In this document: piece after piece, positions 44,759-54,606 of the stretch
How positions within the stretch are numbered: the first letter of the stretch is position 1
Layout: each line of letters opens with the position of its first letter
From: Winogradskyella vidalii
GTDB lineage: Bacteria; Bacteroidota; Bacteroidia; Flavobacteriales; Flavobacteriaceae
Direction: 5' to 3'
DNA length: 64,000 nucleotides
NCBI RefSeq assembly: GCF_013403955.1
Contig: NZ_JABFDG010000001.1
Location: 434,001 to 498,000 of the forward strand
The notes under the pieces: generated by a model
The model's input: only the letters and a program-made list of their open reading frames with translations
Databases searched by the model: none
Told to the model about the DNA's origin: nothing
Program-made: the position numbers and the translations under genes

Positions 44759-46080
44759 TGATAAAAAAATTCATTGTAATTTGCATTACAATTATAAGTT
44801 CCACGGCTTTTGCACAACAAGGAACAGGTTCTCCCTATTCATTTTATGGTATCGGTAGCCTTAAATTTAAAGGTACGGTAGAAAACCGAAGTATGGGTGG
44901 TATGGGCGTTTACTTAGACAGTATTCACGTTAATCTAAGAAATCCGGCGGCCTATGCGGGGAAAAATATAGAAAATTACCCTTTTGATGGCGAAAGCAGA
45001 CCTGTTAAATTTTCTGTAGCAGGTACTATGTCTGATGTCTCTTTAGAAAGTAATTCGGGCGAAGGAAGCTATAATAGCACCATGTTCGATTATATCGCCA
45101 TGTCTGTACCTCTAGGTAAATTTGGGTTTGGTTTTGGGTTATTACCATACACTTCAGTTGGTCATAAACTCTATGATGTTAATGACGATGATGTTATTGT
45201 TAATCGCTACAGTGGTCAAGGTGGAATAAACAGAGTGTTTGCAGGCTTAGGCTATCAAATAAACGACCAATTGAGTGTCGGAGTAGATTTTAATTATAAC
45301 TTCGGTAATATTCAGAATACGGCAATTGAAATCGCCTACACTTCAGATGGCGAAGTTGTACAGTACCAAACAAGAGAATTCAATAGGTCTGATTTAAGCG
45401 GTCTAGATTTAAATTTTGGAATTGCATATAAAACGATGGTAAACGACAAGTTAGAACTGTCTGCAACAGCAACCTATACGCCAGGAAGTACGCTTAATTC
45501 TGATAATACGAGAAGCTTATCTACAGTAACATTAGATGGCTCTTCACTAGAGGTAACCTCTATTACCAATACAATAATTACAGATTTAGCGTCTCAAAAT
45601 CTTGAGGAAACGGAGTTATCTATGCCGTCTAAATTTTCTTTTGGTGCTGGTTTGGGACAGCCTAAATCGTGGTTTGTAGGCGCGGAATACACCTATCAAA
45701 ACACAAGTGATTTTTCTAATCCTGTTTTTTCTAATCAAATTTCATCTTTTGAAAATGCGTCTAAAGTATCTGTTGGAGGGTTTTATATTCCAGACTATAA
45801 AGCATTTACAGGGTATTTTAAACGTGTGGTTTATAGAGCCGGATTTAACTTTTCAAATTCAGGTTTAGTTGTGAAAGATGAGTCTATAAAAGAGTTTGGC
45901 ATGTCTTTTGGTGTAGGTTTACCAGTTGGAAGCCGAAGTTTATTTTCTAATGCCAATCTAGGCTTAGAATTTGGAAAACGAGGAACAACAAACCAAAATT
46001 TAGTTCAAGAAAATTTTATAAACTTAAATGTAAGTTTATCTTTAAGCTCTAGATGGTTTAAGAAAAGAAAATATGATTAA
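44758..46080 (+). CDS. Outer-membrane beta-barrel protein, FadL-like appearance
   Basis: Protein of 440 residues with a signal peptide (ending AFAQQG). The remainder alternates hydrophobic and polar residues in strand-like segments rich in Gly and aromatic residues (FDYIAMSVPLGKFGFGFGLLPYTSVGHKLY, VFAGLGYQINDQLSVGVDFNYNFG), and the GGMGVYLDS..LRNPAAYA segment resembles the start of FadL/OmpP1-type proteins. Its start codon overlaps the coaX stop and the TPR-protein gene follows. This order next to coaX and lptC suggests a role in envelope assembly, which is unproven. Confidence 0.7.
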   Translation: MIKKFIVICITIISSTAFAQQGTGSPYSFYGIGSLKFKGTVENRSMGGMGVYLDSIHVNLRNPAAYAGKNIENYPFDGESRPVKFSVAGTMSDVSLESNSGEGSYNSTMFDYIAMSVPLGKFGFGFGLLPYTSVGHKLYDVNDDDVIVNRYSGQGGINRVFAGLGYQINDQLSVGVDFNYNFGNIQNTAIEIAYTSDGEVVQYQTREFNRSDLSGLDLNFGIAYKTMVNDKLELSATATYTPGSTLNSDNTRSLSTVTLDGSSLEVTSITNTIITDLASQNLEETELSMPSKFSFGAGLGQPKSWFVGAEYTYQNTSDFSNPVFSNQISSFENASKVSVGGFYIPDYKAFTGYFKRVVYRAGFNFSNSGLVVKDESIKEFGMSFGVGLPVGSRSLFSNANLGLEFGKRGTTNQNLVQENFINLNVSLSLSSRWFKKRKYD

Positions 46081-46108
46081 TATAAAACTGTAATACAATT
46101 AATAAAAG

Positions 46109-47503
46109 ATGAAGACGAGATTAACTATACTGCTAGTCGCACTTTTTATGAGTGCTAACATAGGATTTGCTCAACAAGATGAAGAATGTGTAAATAACCT
46201 ATCTATTTTTGATAGTTATGTTAAGAGCAAAAAATACGATGAAGCTTATGGCCCTTGGAAAATAGTACGCGAAAAGTGTCCTGATTATAACAGAGCTATT
46301 TATGCACACGGAGAAAAAATTCTTAAGCATAAGATAGAAAACACTACAGGCGAAGAACAATTAGCACATATTGAAGATTTAATGTTGTTATACGATCAAA
46401 GTAGAGAGCATTTTGAATCTAATTATGACTTAGCCGAAGTTCTTGTAGATAAAGCTAACTTAGCTTACAAGTATAGAAAAGAGTTAAATATGCCAGAGCA
46501 AGACATTTATAATATGTTTGATGAGGCTTATAAAAAAGACGCTAAAAACTTTACTAGTGCCGTAGGACTTTATACTTATTTTTCTTTAGCAGTAGGGTTA
46601 TATGATGCGAGTCCTCAGTCTTCAGATGATGCTCAAAAAATGTTTAACAAATACGATGATGTCAAAGAAATTATTGATAATCGTATCGCAACCATGACGA
46701 CCCAGTTAAACAAATATGCTGAAAAAGAAGAGGCAGGAGAAAAATTATCTTCTAAAGAGGAAAGATATCGTTCTAGTTATGAGTCTAATATTGAAGCGTT
46801 CGAAAACCAGATTCTTGGAAGTATGGATAAGACGCTTGGAGATAGAGCTAATTGTGAGGTGTTAATTCCTTTATATAAAAAGGATTTTGAGGAAAATAAA
46901 AATGATACAGTTTGGTTACAACGTTCAATGAATAAAATGGGTGAAAAAGACTGTACTGATGATCCTTTCTTTGAAAAATTAGTGGTTCAAAAAAATACTG
47001 TTGAGCCAGATGCTAAAACAGCTTATTATTTAGGCGTGTTAAAAGAAAAGCAAGGTAAAATGGCGGAAGCCAATCGTTACTACGATCAATCGTTACAGTT
47101 AGAAACAGACCCACTTAAAAAGTGGAACCTTGTAATAAGAGTTGCTGAGAAAAACTTTAAAAGAGGTAGTTTCAGTAAAGCAAGACAACAATATATGGAT
47201 GCCTTAAAATTAAATCCATCTAATGGTACACCACATTTAAGAATAGCAGCAATGTATGCTAAAAGTGCTAACAACTGTGGCGATACTAACTTTAACAAAA
47301 GAGCAGTATTCTGGTTAGCTGCAGATGAAGCTGAAAAAGCAGGTAAAGTAGATGGTCGTTTAAGAAGCGCAGCAGCACAAACTGCAAAAAGTTATAGAGC
47401 TAATGCACCTGCTAAAGCAGATATATTTCAATGTAGTTGTTCAGGAGAAGTTATTAAAATTGGATGTTGGATAGGACGTTCAGTGACTGTGCCAAGCATT
47501 TAA
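46109..47503 (+). CDS. Exported TPR-repeat protein
   Basis: Protein of 464 residues with a signal peptide ending GFAQQ, so periplasmic. The helical repeats KSKKYDEAYGPWKIVREKCPDYNRA, AYYLGVLKEKQGKMAEANRYYDQSLQLE and FSKARQQYMDALKLNPSNGTPHLRIAAMYAKS are TPR-like, while the middle has a charged helical stretch (TQLNKYAEKEEAGEK). The C-terminus carries a small Cys-containing tail (CSCSGEVIKIGC). The stop overlaps the next start (TAATG). The precise function is not known; protein-protein interaction in the envelope is likely. Confidence 0.75.
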   Translation: MKTRLTILLVALFMSANIGFAQQDEECVNNLSIFDSYVKSKKYDEAYGPWKIVREKCPDYNRAIYAHGEKILKHKIENTTGEEQLAHIEDLMLLYDQSREHFESNYDLAEVLVDKANLAYKYRKELNMPEQDIYNMFDEAYKKDAKNFTSAVGLYTYFSLAVGLYDASPQSSDDAQKMFNKYDDVKEIIDNRIATMTTQLNKYAEKEEAGEKLSSKEERYRSSYESNIEAFENQILGSMDKTLGDRANCEVLIPLYKKDFEENKNDTVWLQRSMNKMGEKDCTDDPFFEKLVVQKNTVEPDAKTAYYLGVLKEKQGKMAEANRYYDQSLQLETDPLKKWNLVIRVAEKNFKRGSFSKARQQYMDALKLNPSNGTPHLRIAAMYAKSANNCGDTNFNKRAVFWLAADEAEKAGKVDGRLRSAAAQTAKSYRANAPAKADIFQCSCSGEVIKIGCWIGRSVTVPSI

Positions 47504-48069
47504 TGAAAAAACATAATTTACATACGATTAAAAACCTAGTCACAGCAATTGTTGTGACTTTGTTTTTTTCGTGTAATAATAACATCAGTGATGTACAAAA
47601 GGTTGGTGTATTACAAAATCAACCTATTGGTGAAGCTGAAGATATCGATTTAAAATACACCGAATTTAAAGACGATACGCTAAGATTACTTGCCAATCTT
47701 CTCAGTCCTAAAATGCTTGATTACTCTAATAGAGATTTTCCGTTTAATGAATTTCCAGATGGTATAGAGCTCTATATTTACGACAGTAATAATAACAAAA
47801 CCACCATAACATCAAATTATGCTATCGTGTATTCAGAAACTGATATTATAGATTTGCGAGGTGATGTACAAATTGCAACCCATCAAAATGATACGTTGTT
47901 TACAGAGCAATTGTATTATAATCAGAAATTAGAGTGGGCATTCACAAACAAAGCATTTACGTATAAAGGCATAACCAATAATACCTATGGTGTAGGTTTT
48001 GATTCCGATAAAGAATTTAAGAACTTTCAAATGTTAGAAATGGGTGGTGATTTTGAACTTGATAATTAG
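47503..48069 (+). CDS. lptC: LptC-like LPS export lipoprotein
   Basis: Protein of 188 residues. The start at 47503 overlaps the TPR gene stop; the longer 47464 frame is an overlap artefact. A signal sequence with lipobox-like LFFSC precedes a beta-jellyroll LptC/OstA-like region (ELYIYDSNNNKTTITSNYAIVYSETDIIDLRGDVQIATHQNDTLFTEQLYYN..). The pattern of alternating DxxTxL strands is typical of LptC proteins, which pass LPS across the periplasm. Bacteroidota LptC proteins are often annotated as exported lipoproteins. Confidence 0.8.
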   Translation: MKKHNLHTIKNLVTAIVVTLFFSCNNNISDVQKVGVLQNQPIGEAEDIDLKYTEFKDDTLRLLANLLSPKMLDYSNRDFPFNEFPDGIELYIYDSNNNKTTITSNYAIVYSETDIIDLRGDVQIATHQNDTLFTEQLYYNQKLEWAFTNKAFTYKGITNNTYGVGFDSDKEFKNFQMLEMGGDFELDN

Positions 48070-48099
48070 TTATCTTTGCCTAATAATTAGAAGATAAAA

Positions 48100-48294
48100 A
48101 TGATGAAAATACAGAAGATTTTTCAATACGCTTATTTTGTTTTTGCCATACTGTTTATATACGATGGTATTACTAAATGGACAGATAATCGAACTGGTGC
48201 TTACACATCTTTAGGGCTTGCTGCCTTAGCAATCTTTATGTTTTTCTTCAGAAAACGCTTCAGCAAAAAGTTTGAAGACCGTAACAACAAGTAA
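48100..48294 (+). CDS. Small two-helix membrane protein
   Basis: Sixty-four residues with two hydrophobic segments (FQYAYFVFAILFIYDGI and GLAALAIFMFFF) separated by a short TDNRTGAYTS loop and a basic tail (RKRFSKKFEDRNNK), so both ends are probably cytoplasmic. It sits between lptC and the CNNM gene, 3 bp before the latter, in a tight operon, and so is likely a real gene. Function unknown. Confidence 0.7.
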   Translation: MMKIQKIFQYAYFVFAILFIYDGITKWTDNRTGAYTSLGLAALAIFMFFFRKRFSKKFEDRNNK

Positions 48295-48297
48295 TTT

Positions 48298-49587
48298 ATG
48301 ACTGCCGATATAGTCATTATTATCAGTACACTTATACTTTCAGCTTTTTTTTCGGGTATGGAGATTGCCTTTGTGTCGTCTAATAAAATTCATATAGAAT
48401 TAGAAAAAAAACAAGGTGATTTTTTAGGGAATATATTAGGGAAGCTAACCGCTAGGCCTTCTAAGTATATTGCTACAATGCTTATTGGTAACAACATTGC
48501 GTTGGTGCTTTATGGTTTTAAAATGGGTGAGGTTTTGGTAGGTTGGTTTCAAACCATGTTGCCTTCAAATAACGCTGCTTTAAACTACTTATTAACGGAT
48601 TTGCAATTGCTAAGTCAAACTGTAATTTCCACTTTAGTCATTTTAATTACAGCCGAATTTTTACCTAAAGTATTTTTTCAAATTTATGCCAATACATTAC
48701 TTAAGGTATTAGCATTGCCAACCTATATCTTCTACATCTTATTTTCTTGGGTTTCAGATTTTGTACTTTGGATTTCAGATGCCGTTTTAAAATATATTTT
48801 TAGAGTTGATGATGAAGACGTTGTTTTAGCAATGACAAAGGTAGAATTGGGGAATTATATTACGGAGCAAATGGAATCCGTAGAAGATCAAGACAGTGTA
48901 GATAGTGAAATTCAAATTTTTCAGAATGCCTTAGAATTTTCAGAAGTAAAAGCACGAGAGGTTATGGTGCCTCGAACAGAAATTACTGCGGTTGATATTT
49001 CTGAATCACTAGATAATTTACGTCAGCTTTTTATCGACTCTGGACGTACAAAAATTATTGTTTATAAAGAGAATATAGACGATATTTTAGGCTATGTACA
49101 TTCTTTTGAACTCTTTAAAAAACCAAAAAATATTAATTCTATACTAATGCCAGTCGGTTTTGTACCCGAAACAATTCTGGTAAAAGATGTGCTTAATATT
49201 TTAATCAAAAAACGCCGAAGTATGGCTGTCGTTATAGATGAATATGGTGGAACTTCCGGACTGATGACTGTTGAAGATATCATTGAAGAGTTAGTAGGCG
49301 AAATTGAAGACGAACATGATACAGTTGAAATGATTGAAGAGCAAGTAGACGAAAATACCTATAGGTTTTCAGCCAGATTAGAAGTAGACTACATTAATGA
49401 AACCTATAAATTAAACCTACCTGAAAGTGAAAATTATGAAACTTTAGGAGGCTTAATTGTAAATGCAACAGAAGGTATTCCTCAAGAAAAAGATGATGTT
49501 TTAATCGATAATTTTAAGTTTACCATAACCGAAGTCTCTTCAACTAAAATTGATGAAATCTTATTGAAAATCCTCGAAGAAGATTAA
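48298..49587 (+). CDS. CNNM/CorC-type transporter (DUF21, CBS pair, CorC_HlyC)
   Basis: Membrane protein of 429 residues. The N-terminal DUF21 domain (about 1-190) has transmembrane segments and the FFSGMEIAFVSSNK and LIGNNIALVLYG motifs. Two CBS motifs follow (about 205-330, VPRTEITAVD and VVIDEYGGTSGLMTVEDIIEELVGEIEDEHD), then a CorC_HlyC domain at the C-terminus. Members are linked to magnesium or cobalt efflux. The Flavobacterium gliding protein GldE belongs to the same family, but the neighbours of gldE are absent here. Possibly cotranscribed with lptC. Confidence 0.85.
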   Translation: MTADIVIIISTLILSAFFSGMEIAFVSSNKIHIELEKKQGDFLGNILGKLTARPSKYIATMLIGNNIALVLYGFKMGEVLVGWFQTMLPSNNAALNYLLTDLQLLSQTVISTLVILITAEFLPKVFFQIYANTLLKVLALPTYIFYILFSWVSDFVLWISDAVLKYIFRVDDEDVVLAMTKVELGNYITEQMESVEDQDSVDSEIQIFQNALEFSEVKAREVMVPRTEITAVDISESLDNLRQLFIDSGRTKIIVYKENIDDILGYVHSFELFKKPKNINSILMPVGFVPETILVKDVLNILIKKRRSMAVVIDEYGGTSGLMTVEDIIEELVGEIEDEHDTVEMIEEQVDENTYRFSARLEVDYINETYKLNLPESENYETLGGLIVNATEGIPQEKDDVLIDNFKFTITEVSSTKIDEILLKILEED

Positions 49588-49682
49588 CCATATAAAAACT
49601 TCAGTTCTCCTTTTATTATTTACTAGAATACATTATTTTCGCAGACTTATTTACACGAAATACATACTATACAAAAAAGACT

Positions 49683-51830
49683 ATGGCAGTTTTAAATAAA
49701 ATTAGACAACGTTCACTGGTATTAATATTAGTTATCGCATTAGCGTTATTCTCATTCGTAATCGGCGATTTGTTCAAAAACTCAGATGCCCTAACAGGAG
49801 GTTCACAAGATGTCGTTGCAACAGTTAACGGTAAGGATATTAATCGTTTAGAGTTTCAACAAAAAGTTAAAAATTACCAAGATAGAGTTGGTGGAAGTCA
49901 AACTTCTACGCAATCTATGAATACGATTTACAACCAAGAGCTTCGTAAACTTGTTTTAGAAACAGAAATTGAAGAATTAGGCTTGTCTGTTGAAAAAGAT
50001 GAAATGAGAGATCTATTGAAAAATAGCTTTTCTTCTTATCCAGAATTTCAAGATGCTAACGGAAATTTTGATGTCAACCGTTTAAATGCTTTTATCGCAA
50101 ACTTAAAAGACCTTAATGGCGATACAGCACCATTAGGTGATTTTTTAGTTAATTACGATAGTTGGACCAATAATGAGCAAACTATTGCTACAAGTGCCAT
50201 TCAACAAACCTATTTTAACATGATTAAAGCAGGTGTTGGGACTTCTATTATTGAAGCTGAACAAGAATATTTGGGAGATGCTCAAACTGTAGATATTCGT
50301 TACGTGCAAATTCCTTACACAACAATCTCAGATAGTTTAGTTACTGTTTCTAATAGTGATGTTAAAGATTACATAAAGAAACACAAAGATACTTATGAAG
50401 TTGATGCAAGTAGAGAAGTGGTCTATGTAGAGTTTAAAGAAGAAGCTTCTAAGGCAGATGAAGATAAAATTAAGGCCGATTTGTTAGCCTTAAAATCTGA
50501 TAAGACAGAATACAATGAAAATAGCAAAAATAATGAAACTATTAAAGGTTTTGATTCTGCTACAGACATTGAAGAATTTGTTAACTTCAACTCAGATATC
50601 AACTATAATGATTCATTTTTAAGACCTGCACAATTACCTGCGGTAGCTAAAGATACTTTATTGAAATTGAATGTAGGGGATTACTACGGGCCTTACAAAG
50701 ATGGTGGATATTACAAGTTGTCTAAAGTTGTTGAGACAAAGCAAATGCCAGACTCAGTAAAAGTACGTCACATCTTAATTCCTCATGTAGGCGGACAACG
50801 AGCAGATGCGTCAATAACTAAAACTCCAGAAGAAGCTAAGAAAACAGCAGATAGTATTTTTGCTGAAATTCAAGGAGGTACTAAGTTTATGGATTTATTA
50901 GAATTATCTTCTGATAAAGTAAGTAACGAAAAAGATGGTGAAATAGAATTCGATTATAGAGCAGGAATGGCTCCAGAATTCAAAGCCTATGCTTTTGATA
51001 ACAATGAAGGTGATATGGCTGTGGTACAAACCACTTTCGGATATCATATTATTGAAATATTAGAACAAAAGAGTTTTAACAAAGCTATTAAACTAGCGAC
51101 TTTAGCAGATAAAATTGAGCCTTCTGATCAAACACTTCAAGATATATTTAATAAAATGTCTAAGTTTGAAATTGCAGCAAAAGATGGAGACTTTAATGCT
51201 TTAGCTAGTGAAAACGGCCTAACTGTAAAACCAATTACATTTAAAGAATTAGACGAAAATATTCCAGGTATCGGAAGCCAGAGAGAAGTTGTACGTTGGT
51301 CTTTTGAAGATGAAACTGAAGAAGGTGACCTAAAGAATTTTCCAATCTCTAATTTTGGTTACATTATCGCTCAAGTTGTAGAGAAGAAAGAAAAAGGATT
51401 AATGAGCGTGGAAGACGCTTCAATTACAGCATTGCCAGAAATAAGAAAAGAAAAGAAGGCTAAAATGATTACTGAAAAAATAACAGCAACTACTGTAGCT
51501 GATATCGCCAAGAATCAAGGTCAGAGTCCTAGATCAGCAGCTGCTATTACAATTAACAATACAACCTTATCAGGAGCAGGTGTAGAACCTAAAGTTGTAG
51601 GTGCAGCATTTGGTTTAGCTGAAGGCGGAACATCTAAGCCTATTCAAGGAGAAAAAGGAGTTTATGTTGTAGAAGTAACTAAAATTAACGAAGCAACTAA
51701 ATTAGATAACTATACAGCGATTATCAATCGATTAAATTCAGAGCGTAAGGCGGCAGTTCAATCTAAAGTATTTCCTGCTTTAGAGGATGCAGCTGAAATA
51801 GAAGATAACAGAGCAAAAACGGTTTACTAA
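49683..51830 (+). CDS. PpiD/SurA-like peptidyl-prolyl isomerase, membrane-anchored foldase
   Basis: Protein of 715 residues. One N-terminal transmembrane anchor (VLILVIALALFSFVIGDLF) leads into a SurA-N-like domain (about 40-225). A parvulin/PPIC domain (about 350-465) contains VKVRHILIPHVGG..GTKFMDLLELSSDKVSNEKDGEIEFDYRAGMAPEFKAYAFDNNEGDMAVVQTTFGYHIIEILE in register with the family; a second degenerate rotamase-like part follows. It assists folding of outer-membrane proteins in the periplasm. A clear intrinsic terminator follows. Confidence 0.88.
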   Translation: MAVLNKIRQRSLVLILVIALALFSFVIGDLFKNSDALTGGSQDVVATVNGKDINRLEFQQKVKNYQDRVGGSQTSTQSMNTIYNQELRKLVLETEIEELGLSVEKDEMRDLLKNSFSSYPEFQDANGNFDVNRLNAFIANLKDLNGDTAPLGDFLVNYDSWTNNEQTIATSAIQQTYFNMIKAGVGTSIIEAEQEYLGDAQTVDIRYVQIPYTTISDSLVTVSNSDVKDYIKKHKDTYEVDASREVVYVEFKEEASKADEDKIKADLLALKSDKTEYNENSKNNETIKGFDSATDIEEFVNFNSDINYNDSFLRPAQLPAVAKDTLLKLNVGDYYGPYKDGGYYKLSKVVETKQMPDSVKVRHILIPHVGGQRADASITKTPEEAKKTADSIFAEIQGGTKFMDLLELSSDKVSNEKDGEIEFDYRAGMAPEFKAYAFDNNEGDMAVVQTTFGYHIIEILEQKSFNKAIKLATLADKIEPSDQTLQDIFNKMSKFEIAAKDGDFNALASENGLTVKPITFKELDENIPGIGSQREVVRWSFEDETEEGDLKNFPISNFGYIIAQVVEKKEKGLMSVEDASITALPEIRKEKKAKMITEKITATTVADIAKNQGQSPRSAAAITINNTTLSGAGVEPKVVGAAFGLAEGGTSKPIQGEKGVYVVEVTKINEATKLDNYTAIINRLNSERKAAVQSKVFPALEDAAEIEDNRAKTVY

Positions 51831-51851
51831 TCGTTTAGAAATATAATTTAT

Positions 51852-51886
51852 AAAATGGCTTTGCAGTAATGTGAAGCCATTTTTTT
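51852..51886 (+). terminator. Intrinsic terminator of the foldase gene
   Basis: Stem AAAATGGCTT / AAGCCATTTT (51852-51861 with 51874-51883), 10 bp, 12-nt loop, then further T residues. It begins 22 bp after the stop codon. Confidence 0.88.
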
Positions 51887-51896
51887 GTTTGCATAT

Positions 51897-51921
51897 CCTG
51901 CAAGGTTTTCAAAACCTTGTA
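51897..51921. repeat. Dispersed palindrome (CCTGCAAGG type) after the foldase terminator
   Basis: CCTGCAAGG TTTTCAAAA CCTTGTAG is a copy of the palindrome family seen in the arg and ilv operons, lying between a plus-strand terminator and the 3' end of the minus-strand GHMP kinase gene. Confidence 0.75.
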
Positions 51922-51977
51922 GCTATTGAAACTTGAATTAAAAACAACATGAGTTAAGTTTTAGTCAAGTTAGGTAC

Positions 51978-52910
51978 TCACAACACCATAGCTTCATACG
52001 GAATTACAGTCTCATAGCCTTTTGCATTAAAGTAATCGGTTGGATTGTCTTCTGAAGCTACTAAAACAAAGTCACCACCCCAAGCGCCTAAACTTTTTAC
52101 AGCACCATTAAAATCAGCGAATATTCGGGTTTTAATAGGTGATTGCTGAATAAGTTTTGAGATGATATTTTCATGAGTATCAACTAGATTTTGAAATTCT
52201 GAAAGTGATTGACAAACAATCATGCTTTTAGTAATACTGTTAATTTGTTTGATAACGTCTAAATTAACCTTTCCTAGTTTCTTGTAAGCAGAAATACCAT
52301 CGCGACTATTTTGTTTCTGATTGAGGTACACAAAATAGAGTTGTTGCTTAAAGCTAGGTTGAAAATCGACTAATTCAATCAATGGGGTTTGATGCTGTTG
52401 AAGTTGAAATGTAATTGGGTAATTGTGTTGAGCACATGCAATATCATAACCACTACCACCAAAAGTTTTTTCTAAAAGCTGAAAAGCATCAACATTAGCC
52501 CAATCGGCTAAGTTATTAATTAATGTAGAAGAGGTTCCTAAGCCCCAGAGGCGATTAAAATCTTGATGTGTTGTAATGGTATAACCTTGATTTGAATCTA
52601 AGAACTCAGAATTCAATTCTCTAATCGCTTTTAGAATTTCAATAAGGCGTTCTGTAATTTGATTGTCTGACTTTGCGGTTACATGAAGCCCAGACAAAGT
52701 ACTTTTAATGACTAATTGTTCTTCATACCAAATCTCACCCAATTCATTATAACTCTTCCAATGAATGCTATTAGAACCATTGGCATTAACCTCTAAACTC
52801 TGTCCGTATTTTGTGGGAATCGCTAAAGCTTTTGCACCATCTAAAACGGCATACTCTGCGGTGAGCAATAATTTGCCGTTACTTCGGTATGTTTTGGATG
52901 TTTTGTTCAA
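51978..52910 (-). CDS. GYDIA-type GHMP kinase (mevalonate pathway)
   Basis: GHMP-superfamily kinase of 310 residues. The N-terminal motif GKLLLTAEYAVLDGAKALAIP matches the family, and the Gly-rich phosphate loop is replaced by WGLGTSSTLINNLADW (about 121-136), with GGSGYDIACAQ further on, which gives the GYDIA family its name. It probably phosphorylates mevalonate or phosphomevalonate in isopentenyl diphosphate synthesis; the neighbour is HMG-CoA reductase. The start used is TTG at 52910, because an in-frame stop lies 9 bp upstream and no ATG precedes the conserved YRSNGKLLL segment. Confidence 0.8.
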   Translation of the reverse strand: MNKTSKTYRSNGKLLLTAEYAVLDGAKALAIPTKYGQSLEVNANGSNSIHWKSYNELGEIWYEEQLVIKSTLSGLHVTAKSDNQITERLIEILKAIRELNSEFLDSNQGYTITTHQDFNRLWGLGTSSTLINNLADWANVDAFQLLEKTFGGSGYDIACAQHNYPITFQLQQHQTPLIELVDFQPSFKQQLYFVYLNQKQNSRDGISAYKKLGKVNLDVIKQINSITKSMIVCQSLSEFQNLVDTHENIISKLIQQSPIKTRIFADFNGAVKSLGAWGGDFVLVASEDNPTDYFNAKGYETVIPYEAMVL

Positions 52911-52979
52911 GGTGTTTTATTTAGTGGAGTGTGCTTTGTTTCTTAAGGCGCTGAACCATCTATAATACTAACAATTCAT

Positions 52980-54296
52980 TTAGTTTCTTAATTTACTTAT
53001 CGCTTCAACAACAGCACTATGTGTTACCACATTTGTTTTAAAATGTTCAACAAGTTTCACTTTTTCTGCCTCAGTCGCTTCAAATTGATTTAAAATATTC
53101 ATCAAATGCATTTTCATATGTCCCTCTTGAATTCCAGTAGTTGTTAAAGATTTTACGGCACCAAAATTCTGTGCTAACCCAGCGACTGCTACAATTTTCA
53201 TTAGGTCTTTAGCGCTAGGCTTCTGAAGCATTTCCATAGAAAAATTTACTAAAGGATGTAAGCTAGTTAAGCCACCAACGGTTCCTAAAGCCAATGGAAT
53301 TTTAATCCAGAATTTAAAAATACCATTTTCAACCGAACAATGTGTTAAGCTTGAGTATTTACCGTGTCGAGCTGCGTAGGCATGCACACCAGCTTCAACC
53401 GCTCTAAAGTCGTTACCTGTGGCTAATACAACGGCATCAATACCATTCATTATTCCTTTGTTGTGGGTTACTGCTCTGTAAGGTTCAACTTCGGCAATAC
53501 TAACGGCTTGTTTAAATTTTTGTGCAAAGACTTCGGGGTTAGGAATATCTTTACTTTTTAAATCTTCAATCTTACAAGATACCTCTGCGCGTACCAAACA
53601 CTCTGGTACATAATTTGAGAGTATACTCATTACAATTGAAATATTCTTTTCTGTATTGTTAAAACCTTTAAATTGAAAGGATTCAGTTTTAAAGGTATTT
53701 GCAAATTGTTCTAAACACGAATTGATGAAATTCGCACCCATGGCATCCAGAGTTTCAAACGTTGCATGTAGCTGATAGTAGTTGGGTAAATCTTCCGTTT
53801 TATTTCGTAATTCTATATCTAAAATACCACCACCTCTGCGTTCCATGTTTTTGGTGATATGAGCTGTAGCACTGATTAATTTTGGCTTTACTTCTGTGAA
53901 AAAAGCATTAAGCTTATCAAAATCACCTTCGTATATAAAATGAACCTGTCCTATTTTTTCTGTTGCTAAGACTTCCGCCTTAAAACCCCCACGATCTAAC
54001 CAAAATTTAGCAGCTTTACTTGCTGCTGCAATTACAGAGCTTTCTTCAATGGCCATCGGAATGGCATAAGTTGTGTCGTTAATTAAAAAATTAGGCGCAA
54101 CACCTAACGGTAAATAGTAGTTAGTGATGGTGTTTTCTATAAACTCATCGTGTAATTTTTGAAGTTTTTTATCGGAATTCCAATAGCGTTGCACAAGAGT
54201 TCTAGCGCTATCTTTATCGGTGAAATAGGTGTTTAAAAGCCAGTCAATCTTTTCGGATTTTGAAAGCTTAGAAAAGCCAGAAATGGTGTTAGGCAT
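52980..54296 (-). CDS. mvaA: Hydroxymethylglutaryl-CoA reductase, class II
   Basis: Enzyme of 438 residues reducing HMG-CoA to mevalonate for isoprenoid synthesis. DAMGANFINSCLE (about 184-196), the NKGIMNGIDAV segment and the LALGTVGGLTSLHP region with the C-terminal catalytic His are characteristic of the class II (bacterial) enzyme. It lies 69 bp upstream of the GYDIA kinase gene on the same strand, so two mevalonate steps are linked. A -7-like element TATCTTTG on the minus strand (54328-54321) is placed to drive it. Confidence 0.92.
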   Translation of the reverse strand: MPNTISGFSKLSKSEKIDWLLNTYFTDKDSARTLVQRYWNSDKKLQKLHDEFIENTITNYYLPLGVAPNFLINDTTYAIPMAIEESSVIAAASKAAKFWLDRGGFKAEVLATEKIGQVHFIYEGDFDKLNAFFTEVKPKLISATAHITKNMERRGGGILDIELRNKTEDLPNYYQLHATFETLDAMGANFINSCLEQFANTFKTESFQFKGFNNTEKNISIVMSILSNYVPECLVRAEVSCKIEDLKSKDIPNPEVFAQKFKQAVSIAEVEPYRAVTHNKGIMNGIDAVVLATGNDFRAVEAGVHAYAARHGKYSSLTHCSVENGIFKFWIKIPLALGTVGGLTSLHPLVNFSMEMLQKPSAKDLMKIVAVAGLAQNFGAVKSLTTTGIQEGHMKMHLMNILNQFEATEAEKVKLVEHFKTNVVTHSAVVEAISKLRN

Positions 54297-54606
54297 GTTG
54301 ATTTTAATTTTTTAAAAAAACAAAGATACTCGGATTGGTATATAATGAGAGTAAAAACGATTTTAAATGCCGATTTACGTTAAAAATAACGGTTTTTTGC
54401 ATAATTTTTAGTAAACTTGGCATTGTTTTTTTGTGAAGCTTTGTTGGGAGAAATTGAACACCAAAATGACACAAAACAGTTAGTTGAACTGCCTCTACTT
54501 TTTTAAGCGGGAATTCGATTTTTATACTTTTAACAATAAAAGTAAATTTCTTTGAATATCTTTCAAATCTAATACGATAGTATTCATTAAAAAAAATGTG
54601 ATTTTT
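54297..54606. promoter_or_regulatory. Divergent intergenic region between mvaA and the S9 peptidase
   Basis: The region holds a minus-strand -7 element TATCTTTG (54321-54328) for mvaA, and a weak CGTTA/TAACG hairpin with T-run (54378-54398). A clear plus-strand promoter was not found; TAAACTTG near 54412 is a near-match. Nothing else is evident. Confidence 0.45.

Noticed and set aside
48298..49587. Naming the CNNM protein GldE
   Set aside because: GldE belongs to the same family, but the gliding gene neighbours are missing and lptC and ppiD-like neighbours point to the general CNNM group.
54378..54398. Plus-strand terminator upstream of the S9 peptidase
   Set aside because: Only a 5-bp A-T-rich stem with no upstream plus-strand gene; kept only as a note.
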